DNA from: Clostridiaceae bacterium
GTDB taxonomy: Bacteria > Bacillota > Clostridia > Oscillospirales > Acutalibacteraceae
Length of the DNA stretch: 5,007 bases
Direction: 5' to 3'
NCBI GenBank assembly: GCA_016302625.1
Contig: JAEDNG010000086.1
Coordinates: forward strand, 1 to 5,007
Shown in pieces: positions 1-5,007 of the stretch. Below the pieces are notes generated by a model. It was not told the origin of the DNA, did not search any database, and saw nothing but the letters and a program-made list of their open reading frames with translations. A program made the position numbers and the translations under genes. How positions within the stretch are numbered: the first letter of the stretch is position 1; every line of letters begins with the position of its first letter.

Positions 1-1
1 C

Positions 2-922
2 AAAAGGTTTTGCACCGCTTTTATTTTGGTATTATTTGCTATGTGCATTTTCAGGAACCAGGGCATCTATGTATTGATTTTCGGTATGCTATTTGCTTTT
101 GTACTGCTACGTAAATACTTTAAACAGCTTTTGGCGATCACAATGATTACCGTGATTATGTTTGGAATATATCAAGGACCTGTTTGTTCGATGATAAGCG
201 AAAAGAGTCCTAAAACAATACGCGAAATGATGAGCGTGCCCTGCGTTCAGCTATCACGCGCAATGATTTACAATGACGACGAGATTTCCGATGACGAAAA
301 AAAATTAATCAGTGAATATATTCCCAAATATTCCGCCTATTTGGTCGATCCCGGAATTTCGGATGTCATGAAAAACTGTCTTGATACTGATAGGATAAAA
401 GAAAATCCTATTGAATTTGCAAAGCTTTGGATAAAGGTTGGACTTAAATGTCCTCTTACCTATATTGACGCGTTTGCACGGCTTACAATAGGACTTTGGT
501 ATCCGGATATGAATTACAGAGACACCGGAGCTTACCATCCGTATTGGGAATACTATTCCACCGGCAAATTAGTACAATTTGATGAAAATGAGTACCTGAT
601 TATTAAGCAACAACCCGTAAAAGGCTTTGACCGACTGAACAAATTTTATTACAAGCTTTCTTATGAAAACTCATATCAGAGCGTGCCTGTAATTTCAATG
701 CTTTTCAGTTCAGGATTTGCGGTGTGGTGTCTGTTGCTTTATATAGCAATATGTATTTATCGAAAAAAATACCGTCACCTATTTCCGGCCGCGTTTATTA
801 CAGGGCTTCTGCTGACATTGCTTTTAGGACCTGTTGTTCTGCTTAGATATGTGTATCCCATCATAATATCTGTGCCGCTTTTATTTGCTTCAGCCGTAAA
901 TTTTGAAGATTCAAGACCTTAG
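2..922 (+). CDS. Multi-span membrane protein, DUF6020-like, 5' end missing
   Basis: The reading frame is open to the left edge, so the true start lies upstream; 306 residues are visible and end at TAG 920-922. The TTG at 26 is internal and has no ribosome binding site. Hydrophobic segments lie at about residues 4-17, 22-36 and 43-57. A largely polar stretch of about 170 residues (58-226) follows, probably outside the membrane. Further hydrophobic segments are at about 227-252, 261-277 and 283-298. Recognisable landmarks are FRNQGIY between the first two segments, REMMSVP near residue 75, GLWYPD near 164 and GPVVLLRYVYP near 276. This layout resembles DUF6020-type proteins of Bacillota, which look like polytopic envelope glycosyltransferases; that family call is from memory, and no catalytic residue can be named. 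Base composition appears more AT-rich than the pfl genes. Its end overlaps the convergent pflA end by 12 bases. The membrane-protein call is firm; the function is unknown. Confidence 0.8.
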   Translation, partial: KRFCTAFILVLFAMCIFRNQGIYVLIFGMLFAFVLLRKYFKQLLAITMITVIMFGIYQGPVCSMISEKSPKTIREMMSVPCVQLSRAMIYNDDEISDDEKKLISEYIPKYSAYLVDPGISDVMKNCLDTDRIKENPIEFAKLWIKVGLKCPLTYIDAFARLTIGLWYPDMNYRDTGAYHPYWEYYSTGKLVQFDENEYLIIKQQPVKGFDRLNKFYYKLSYENSYQSVPVISMLFSSGFAVWCLLLYIAICIYRKKYRHLFPAAFITGLLLTLLLGPVVLLRYVYPIIISVPLLFASAVNFEDSRP

Positions 923-1639
923 TATCTGAACGATCCTTTCCTCTAACAGCTTAATTTTATACTGCGGAGTTTCGGGTGTGCCTGCAAGCGGAAAATCTAT
1001 TCCGAGCTTTTGGTATTTGGACGCGCAAAGCTTTCTGAATGCCAGAAGCTCGGTTTTTTCTATGCAAGGGTATTTTCTAACAATTTCCGCAAGCCGCCTT
1101 ATATTGTCGGTATCATCGTTTAAGTTATCAATAATTACCTGCCTTATTCGGGTGGGTATTTTTTTATCATTCAGCCGCTCCAAAAATTCGAGCGGTTTAT
1201 TTATTCCGCACCCGACATACCGCCTATACTGACTGTCGGTTGTGTATTTAATGTCAAGCATACAGTAATCGGTATAATCGAGCAATTTTTCGGTTTTCTC
1301 ATTTAAAATACTGCCGCTTGTGTCAAGACAGGTATTAATGCCCTTTTCCTTGCAAAGCTTTAATATTTCCGCGGTAAATTCCGCCTGCAAAAGCGGCTCT
1401 CCTCCGGAAATTGTGATGCCGCCGTCCTTACTGAAATATTCCTTATATCTTTCCGCCTTTTCTGCAACCTCTTTCGCGGTATACTCTGTCCCGCCATTTA
1501 TATCCCATGTTTCGGGATTGTGACAGCAGGCACAGCGAAGCGGACACCCCTGCAGGAAAGCTACAAAGCGGACGCCCGGCCCGTCAAGGGTGCCGAGCGT
1601 CTGAAAGGAGCTTATTCTGCCTTTAATCAGTTCTTTCAT
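911..1639 (-). CDS. pflA: Pyruvate formate-lyase activating enzyme (radical SAM)
   Basis: This is the glycyl-radical activase: it cleaves S-adenosylmethionine reductively with a [4Fe-4S] cluster and abstracts a hydrogen from the essential glycine of PflB, in the cytoplasm. From ATG 1639 it is 242 aa, close to the usual ~245. Near the N-terminus TLDGPGVRF leads into the cluster motif CPLRCACC, with C32, C36 and C39 in CxxxCxxC spacing, followed by HNPETW. SGGEPLLQ (78-85), CLDTSG (104-109) and MLDIK (127-131) are the SAM-binding strands of the family. The C-terminal ELLAFRKL (197-204) replaces the more usual LLPYH/LLPFH. A GTG at 1642 would add one residue, but GAGG at 1647-1650 lies 7 bases from the ATG and only 4 from the GTG, so the ATG is preferred. 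It is the second gene of the pflB-pflA operon and overlaps pflB by one base (TGATG), which implies translational coupling. Confidence 0.95.
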   Translation of the reverse strand: MKELIKGRISSFQTLGTLDGPGVRFVAFLQGCPLRCACCHNPETWDINGGTEYTAKEVAEKAERYKEYFSKDGGITISGGEPLLQAEFTAEILKLCKEKGINTCLDTSGSILNEKTEKLLDYTDYCMLDIKYTTDSQYRRYVGCGINKPLEFLERLNDKKIPTRIRQVIIDNLNDDTDNIRRLAEIVRKYPCIEKTELLAFRKLCASKYQKLGIDFPLAGTPETPQYKIKLLEERIVQILRS

Positions 1640-3870
1640 CACATTGCCTCATGGAAGGTGCGGCTTATAACCTCACGCTGCTGCTCACGGGAGAGCTTGT
1701 GGAAATTGACCGCATATCCCGAAACGCGGATTGTAAGGTTTGGATATGCCGAGGGGTCTTTATAGGCTTCTATAAGCGTTTCGCGGTTAAGCACATTTAT
1801 GTTTATGTGATGCGCCATTTTAGCAAAGTAGCCGTCCAGCACCGAAACGAGATTGTTTACCCTTTCCTGTGCCGTTCTTCCCAAGGTATCGGGAGTTATA
1901 GAGAATGTGTTGGAAATACCGTCACGGCAATCGTCATACGAAAGCTTTGCGACCGAGTTAAGGGAGGCAAGAGCACCGTTTTCCTCGCGGTTGTGCATAG
2001 GGTTGGCTCCCGGCGCAAAGGGCGCGCCCGCCGGTCTGCCGTCGGGTGTGGCGGCGGTATTTTTTCCATACATTACGTTTGAAGTAATTGTAAGTACCGA
2101 AAGGGTATGCTCGGCATTCCTGTAAGTCGGGGTTTTTCTTAGCTCTGTAATCATTTGGTGGGTAAGCTCTTTAGCAATTAAGTCAACACGGTCGTCGTCG
2201 TTGCCGAATTTCGGGAAGTCACCCGCTGTCTCAAACTCGGTAATAAAGCCGTTTTCGTCCCTTATCGGGCGAACCTTTCCGTATTTAACAGCGCTAAGCG
2301 AATCGGCGATTACCGAAAGTCCCGCCACGCCGAACGCCATAAAGCGGTGAACGTCGGTATCATGCAGAGCCATCTGGGATTTTTCGTATGCGTACTTGTC
2401 GTGCATATAGTGAATTACGTTCATTGTGTTGACGTAAAGTCTTGCTACCCACTCGATATACTTATCAAGCCTTGCCTTGACCTTTTCGTAATCGAGAATC
2501 TCGCCCTCCATCACACCCATCTGCGGGCCTATGTGTATTCCGCTGCCTGTATCGACGCCGCCGTTAATTGCAAGCAGTAAAAGCTTCGGCAAATTACAGC
2601 GCGCACCGAAGAACTGCATCTGCTTGCCTATTTTCATTGCAGATACACAGCAGGCAATCGCGTAATCGTCACCGTAAATCGGGCGCATAAGGTCGTCGTT
2701 TTCGTACTGAATAGAATCTGTATCACAGGAGACCTTGGCACAGAATTTTTTAAAGCTTTCAGGCAATTCTTTTGACCACAAAACCGTAAGATTCGGCTCC
2801 GGAGACGAACCTAATGTATAAAGAGTGTTTAAAATGCGGTAGCTGCTTTTTGTGACGAGGGTTCTTCCGTCCTCACCCATTCCTCCGACGCTTTCGGTAA
2901 TCCACATCGGGTCGCCGCCGAAAAGCTCGTTATATTCGGGTGTGCGCAGATGACGGGCAATGCGGAGCTTCATTACAAAATCGTCGATAAGCTCCTGCGC
3001 CGCCGATTCGGTTAGAACGCCGCTCTTTAAATCACGCTCAATGTAAATATCAAAAAATGTGCTGACACGTCCTAAGGACATAGCCGCGCCGTTCTGCTCC
3101 TTTATAGCGGCAAGATAGGCAAAATAGGTCCACTGTATCGCTTCTCTTGTATTCGCCGCCGGCTCGCTTATATCACAGCCGTACATTGCCGCCATTTCTT
3201 TCATATATCCTAAAAAAGCGATCTGCTGATATAACTCCTCGTCAAGCCTTATTTCGTCCGCGCCGAAATTACCCTTAGCTAAAGCCGCCTTATCCTTTTT
3301 CTTTTGGGCAACAAGACGGTCGATACCGTAAAGCGCGACCCGCCTGTAATCGCCTATTATTCTGCCTCTGCCGTAGGCATCGGGCAGTCCCGTTATAATA
3401 TGGCTTCTGCGGGCTAAGCGCATTTCCTCGGTATAGGCTCTGAAAACGCCGTCGTTGTGGGTCGTTCTGTACTTAAACTCGCTCTCAATTTTATCGCTTA
3501 GCTTATAGCCGTAAGCCTCGCACGCCTGACGCGCCATGCGTATGCCGCCGAACGGGTTGACCCCCCGCTTTAAGGGGCGGTTGGTCTGCATACCGACTAT
3601 AAGCTCCTTATCCTTATCTATATAACCCGGCGCGTAAGCCGTAAGCGAGGATACCGTCTCGGTATCAATATCCAGTACTCCGCCGTACTGACGCTCAAGC
3701 TCAAACAGCGAATTAAGCCTGACCATAAGCTCCTTTGTGCGCTTGGTCGCTCCGGTCAAAAAGCTATCGTCACCGGTGTACTCGGTGTAATTGTTCTGAA
3801 TAAAATCGCGGACGTTAATTTCGTCCTGCCATACTCCGGTATTAAATCCGTTCCAGTTTTCGTGTGTCAT
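1639..3870 (-). CDS. pflB: Formate C-acetyltransferase (pyruvate formate-lyase)
   Basis: This cytoplasmic glycyl-radical enzyme converts pyruvate and CoA to acetyl-CoA and formate in anaerobic metabolism. It is a complete 743-aa protein; E. coli PflB is about 760. The N-terminus MTHENWNGF followed by WQDEINVRDFIQNNYTEYTG matches the family start. The pyruvate-lyase domain contains AYGRGRIIGDYRR (about 166-178) and the catalytic Cys pair in IACCVSAM, C407 and C408 (codons at 2652-2647). The C-terminal glycyl-radical domain carries RVSGYAV with radical glycine G718 (codon 1719-1717), exactly 25 residues before the end as in E. coli. The Cys pair separates true PFL from other glycyl-radical enzymes such as glycerol or choline lyases. 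The start is ATG 3870, 7 bases after AGGGGAG. The frame stays open to an ATG at 3954, but those 28 extra codons lie in the riboswitch and terminator and lack family similarity. It leads the operon with pflA and is likely controlled by the ZTP riboswitch. Confidence 0.97.
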   Translation of the reverse strand: MTHENWNGFNTGVWQDEINVRDFIQNNYTEYTGDDSFLTGATKRTKELMVRLNSLFELERQYGGVLDIDTETVSSLTAYAPGYIDKDKELIVGMQTNRPLKRGVNPFGGIRMARQACEAYGYKLSDKIESEFKYRTTHNDGVFRAYTEEMRLARRSHIITGLPDAYGRGRIIGDYRRVALYGIDRLVAQKKKDKAALAKGNFGADEIRLDEELYQQIAFLGYMKEMAAMYGCDISEPAANTREAIQWTYFAYLAAIKEQNGAAMSLGRVSTFFDIYIERDLKSGVLTESAAQELIDDFVMKLRIARHLRTPEYNELFGGDPMWITESVGGMGEDGRTLVTKSSYRILNTLYTLGSSPEPNLTVLWSKELPESFKKFCAKVSCDTDSIQYENDDLMRPIYGDDYAIACCVSAMKIGKQMQFFGARCNLPKLLLLAINGGVDTGSGIHIGPQMGVMEGEILDYEKVKARLDKYIEWVARLYVNTMNVIHYMHDKYAYEKSQMALHDTDVHRFMAFGVAGLSVIADSLSAVKYGKVRPIRDENGFITEFETAGDFPKFGNDDDRVDLIAKELTHQMITELRKTPTYRNAEHTLSVLTITSNVMYGKNTAATPDGRPAGAPFAPGANPMHNREENGALASLNSVAKLSYDDCRDGISNTFSITPDTLGRTAQERVNNLVSVLDGYFAKMAHHININVLNRETLIEAYKDPSAYPNLTIRVSGYAVNFHKLSREQQREVISRTFHEAM
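1647..1650 (-). promoter_or_regulatory. Ribosome binding site of pflA inside the pflB 3' end
   Basis: GAGG on the minus strand lies within the His-Glu-Ala codons at the end of pflB, 7 bases before ATG 1639 and 4 before GTG 1642. The pflB stop TGA (1641-1639) overlaps the pflA start, so terminating ribosomes can reinitiate. The spacing favours the ATG as the start. Confidence 0.7.
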
Positions 3871-3877
3871 TGTCTTT

Positions 3878-3884
3878 CTCCCCT
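3878..3884 (-). promoter_or_regulatory. Ribosome binding site of pflB (start-deciding)
   Basis: AGGGGAG on the minus strand lies 7 bases before ATG 3870. It is a strong Shine-Dalgarno sequence directly downstream of the leader terminator's U-tract. It fixes the pflB start at 3870 rather than at 3954. Confidence 0.9.
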
Positions 3885-3885
3885 G

Positions 3886-3923
3886 AAAAATTAAGGGCAA
3901 TCCAGTAATAAGCTGAATTGCCC
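3886..3923 (-). terminator. Intrinsic terminator in the pflB leader (riboswitch expression platform)
   Basis: On the minus strand GGGCAATTCAG (3923-3913) pairs with CTGGATTGCCC (3905-3895). The result is an 11-bp stem with one G-U pair and a 7-base loop, CTTATTA. TTAATTTTT follows at 3894-3886, the U-rich tail of a Rho-independent terminator. It ends two bases before the pflB ribosome binding site, so it can only act as an attenuator of pflB-pflA. The first strand of the stem (GGGCA, 3923-3919) includes the 3' strand of aptamer helix P3, so terminator and folded aptamer exclude each other. This predicts read-through when ligand is bound. Confidence 0.9.
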
Positions 3924-3987
3924 AGACGGTCGGCATTTTATAATCGCGCTCCATGCGGTCACCCGCTTATCCGTCAGTCACGCGATC
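3919..3987 (-). promoter_or_regulatory. ZTP riboswitch (pfl RNA motif) controlling pflB-pflA
   Basis: The aptamer binds ZTP/ZMP, the purine intermediate that accumulates when 10-formyl-tetrahydrofolate is low. Helices traced on the minus strand are as follows. P1 is ATCGCG (3986-3981) with CGCGAT (3948-3943), plus an outer G-U pair. The conserved TGACTG begins at 3980. P2 is GCGG (3966-3963) with CCGC (3958-3955), closed by a GTGA tetraloop of GNRA type. The conserved GGAG is at 3952-3949. P3 is TGCC (3935-3932) with GGCA (3922-3919), and the class-typical CTGGGCA is at 3925-3919. The pseudoknot GACGG (3975-3971) with CCGTC (3929-3925) gives five perfect pairs. Sequence motifs, order, pseudoknot and the gene context (pfl) all match the class as I remember it. 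A terminator overlaps P3, so this should be a transcriptional ON switch raising formate production under one-carbon shortage. The assignment was made by eye without a covariance model. Confidence 0.92.
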
Positions 3988-4001
3988 CTCAATACGACAT
4001 T

Positions 4002-4030
4002 ATAATACAATATATTGGGTTATTTGTCAA
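4002..4030 (-). promoter_or_regulatory. Sigma-A-type promoter of pflB-pflA
   Basis: The -35 is TTGACA (4030-4025, perfect) and the -10 is TATTAT (4007-4002, 5 of 6), with a 17-base spacer. A perfect TATAAT overlaps at 4004-3999 but would need a 20-base spacer. Transcription would start near 3995-3992, only a few bases before helix P1 of the riboswitch. That gives a leader of about 125 bases. Confidence 0.75.
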
Positions 4031-4040
4031 CACAATATTC

Positions 4041-4059
4041 TATATTTTGATAAAATATA
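4041..4059. repeat. 19-bp AT-only-armed palindrome upstream of the pflB promoter
   Basis: TATATTTT (4041-4048) and AAAATATA (4052-4059) are perfect inverted arms of 8 bases around a GAT centre. The centre lies about 55 bases upstream of the predicted pflB start, a position used by activators. It is flanked by two copies of ACAATATTC (4032-4040 and 4071-4079). It matches no operator I recognise, and such palindromes are easy to find by chance in DNA this AT-rich. Confidence 0.4.
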
Positions 4060-4200
4060 TCAGACTGTAGACAATATTCCAACACATGGCTTTGTTTTTT
4101 ATGAAAAAAGCAGTTAATTAATATATAAATCATTGAATTGTAATTAATGATAAATAACCGTATTAATGTCAGTTAAAATTCATTTATCACCAAAAATTTA
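4060..4200. other. AT-rich divergent spacer without a recognisable element
   Basis: This is the middle of the 389-base gene-free region between pflB and ksgA. No open frame of useful length with a ribosome binding site is present on either strand. An 8-base inverted repeat (TGATAAAT 4148-4155, ATTTATCA 4182-4189) spans a 26-base gap and is weak. No GC-rich hairpin with a U-tract is seen. It separates the two divergent promoters. Confidence 0.6.
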
Positions 4201-4229
4201 TTGCAACTATGGGAATATTATCGTATAAT
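4201..4229 (+). promoter_or_regulatory. Candidate promoter of ksgA
   Basis: The -10 is TATAAT (4224-4229, perfect) and the -35 is TTGCAA (4201-4206, 4 of 6), with a 17-base spacer. Transcription would start near 4236, giving a short leader of about 25 bases. A second TATAAT at 4235-4240 has no convincing -35 partner. Confidence 0.6.
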
Positions 4230-4248
4230 GCGTTTATAATATGAAATC

Positions 4249-4253
4249 AGGAG
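4249..4253 (+). promoter_or_regulatory. Ribosome binding site of ksgA
   Basis: AGGAG lies 6 bases before ATG 4260. Spacing and sequence are canonical and set the ksgA start. Confidence 0.85.
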
Positions 4254-4259
4254 TAAATC

Positions 4260-5007
4260 ATGAACCTATCCGACATAAATACTGTCCGTTCGCTGCTTCA
4301 AAAAAACGGGTTTTCATTTAAAAAGTCACTTGGACAGAATTTTCTTATTAATCCGGACGTCTGCCCGGCAATGGCAAAAGCCGCCTGCGACAAACAAACC
4401 GGCGTAATAGAAATAGGTCCCGGAATAGGCGTGCTTACCGCCGAGCTGTCCGCCTGTGCAAAGCGTGTGGTTTCGGTAGAGCTTGACGAAAGGCTGAAAA
4501 GAATCCTGACTGTCACCCTTGCCGATTGCAAAAACGTTGAAATAATTTACGGCGACGTTATGAAGATAGATTTAAGAAAGCTTATCTCTGAAAAGCTTTC
4601 AGACTGTGAGCGCGTCGCCGTATGCGCCAATCTTCCGTATTACATCACCTCTCCCATTGTGATGAGCCTGCTTGAAAGCCGGCTGCCTGTCGATAATATC
4701 ACGGTAATGGTGCAAAAGGAGGCGGCAGAAAGGCTTTGTGCTACTGTCGGCACACGGGAGGCAGGGGCAGTGAGCGCCGCTGTAAGCTATTACTCAGAGC
4801 CCCAAATTCTGTTTGAGGTTGACAGAGAAAGCTTTATGCCTCCGCCAAAGGTTGATTCGGCGGTCATTAAGCTTAAGATAAGGGAAAAGCCGCCGGTTGA
4901 TGTAAAAGATGAAAAAGCCTTTTTTAAGCTTGTAAAATGCTGTTTTGCACAGCGCAGAAAGACACTTGTAAACACCGTTTCAAACACGTCGGGTACTGAT
5001 AAGCAAA
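4260..5007 (+). CDS. ksgA: 16S rRNA adenine N6,N6-dimethyltransferase KsgA/RsmA, 3' end missing
   Basis: KsgA uses S-adenosylmethionine to dimethylate two adjacent adenines in helix 45 of 16S rRNA (A1518 and A1519 in E. coli numbering), a late small-subunit maturation step. The 249 visible residues stay open to the window edge. The family is usually 270-290 aa, so roughly 25-40 residues are missing. Seen in order: FKKSLGQNFL (20-29), SAM-binding motif I EIGPGIG (51-57), motif II VELD (73-76), GDVMKID with D99 (98-104), catalytic motif IV NLPYYITSPI (124-133), VQKEAAERL (151-159), FMPPPKVDSAV (192-202) and FAQRRKTL (229-236). The FMPPPKVDSAV and FAQRRKT blocks are typical of KsgA. Erm-type 23S methyltransferases are related, but the whole motif set and the chromosomal setting favour KsgA. 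The start ATG 4260 follows AGGAG at 6 bases. It is divergent from pflB with its own promoter, so it is probably not co-regulated with it. Confidence 0.96.
   Translation, partial: MNLSDINTVRSLLQKNGFSFKKSLGQNFLINPDVCPAMAKAACDKQTGVIEIGPGIGVLTAELSACAKRVVSVELDERLKRILTVTLADCKNVEIIYGDVMKIDLRKLISEKLSDCERVAVCANLPYYITSPIVMSLLESRLPVDNITVMVQKEAAERLCATVGTREAGAVSAAVSYYSEPQILFEVDRESFMPPPKVDSAVIKLKIREKPPVDVKDEKAFFKLVKCCFAQRRKTLVNTVSNTSGTDKQ

Noticed and set aside
26..28. TTG as the start of the first gene
   Set aside because: The frame is open to the window edge, no Shine-Dalgarno sequence precedes the TTG, and it falls inside a hydrophobic segment; the gene is simply cut by the window.
1651..2125. Plus-strand open frames of 143 and 90 codons opposite pflB
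   Set aside because: They lie antisense to strongly conserved pflB coding sequence including the radical glycine, have no ribosome binding site or recognisable domain, and look like shadows of pflB codon structure.
4025..4051. Rex (TTGT...ACAA) or FNR (TTGAT-N4-ATCAA) operator near the pflB promoter
   Set aside because: TTGT and ACAA occur at 4024-4035 but only 4 bases apart, too close for a Rex site. TTGAT at 4047-4051 is followed by ATCA after 7 bases instead of 4. Neither fits the known spacing.
4089..4111. Possible terminator hairpin with T6/A6 arms (GCTTT ... AAAGC)
   Set aside because: The stem is almost only A-T and no gene ends here on either strand, so it has nothing to terminate.
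4101..4121. Short frame starting ATGAAAAAAGC in the intergenic region
   Set aside because: It stops after six codons and lacks a ribosome binding site.
4298..4987. Minus-strand open frames of 77 and 65 codons opposite ksgA
   Set aside because: They are shadows of ksgA, whose full motif set is readable on the plus strand.

Overview
The window looks like chromosomal DNA of an anaerobic, low-to-moderate GC Bacillota, most likely class Clostridia. A gut Ruminococcaceae/Oscillospiraceae-type organism is plausible but not proven. The reasons are an oxygen-sensitive pyruvate formate-lyase with its activase, strong AGGAG-type ribosome binding sites, sigma-A-like promoters, a very AT-rich intergenic region, and a membrane protein resembling the DUF6020 family common in this group. 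I see no insertion sequence, tRNA, rRNA, CRISPR array or phage gene.

Layout: (1) 2-922, plus strand: the 3' part of a gene for a multi-span membrane protein with a large non-membrane domain, probably of envelope glycosyltransferase type. (2) 911-1639, minus strand: pflA, the radical-SAM activase; its stop overlaps the stop end of gene 1 by 12 bases in convergent orientation. (3) 1639-3870, minus strand: pflB, the glycyl-radical enzyme pyruvate formate-lyase, complete at 743 aa and sharing one base with pflA. (4) 3871-4259: a 389-base gene-free divergent regulatory region. Its pflB side holds a promoter, a complete ZTP ("pfl motif") riboswitch and an overlapping intrinsic terminator that ends just before the pflB ribosome binding site. 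(5) 4260-5007, plus strand: the 5' part of ksgA/rsmA, the 16S rRNA adenine dimethyltransferase, with its own promoter; it runs off the window.

How it works together: pflB and pflA form one minus-strand operon. PflA installs the glycyl radical on PflB, and PflB turns pyruvate plus CoA into acetyl-CoA plus formate. Formate feeds 10-formyl-tetrahydrofolate and hence purine synthesis. ZTP/ZMP accumulates when 10-formyl-THF runs short. The leader architecture (P3 of the aptamer shares bases with the terminator stem) predicts an ON switch: ZTP binding blocks termination and raises PFL expression to restore formate supply. The riboswitch is the main find. It belongs to a known class, but here all helices and the pseudoknot can be traced base by base, and the pseudoknot carries a compensatory base-pair change. 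It also shows that an apparent 28-codon N-terminal extension of pflB is riboswitch RNA rather than protein.
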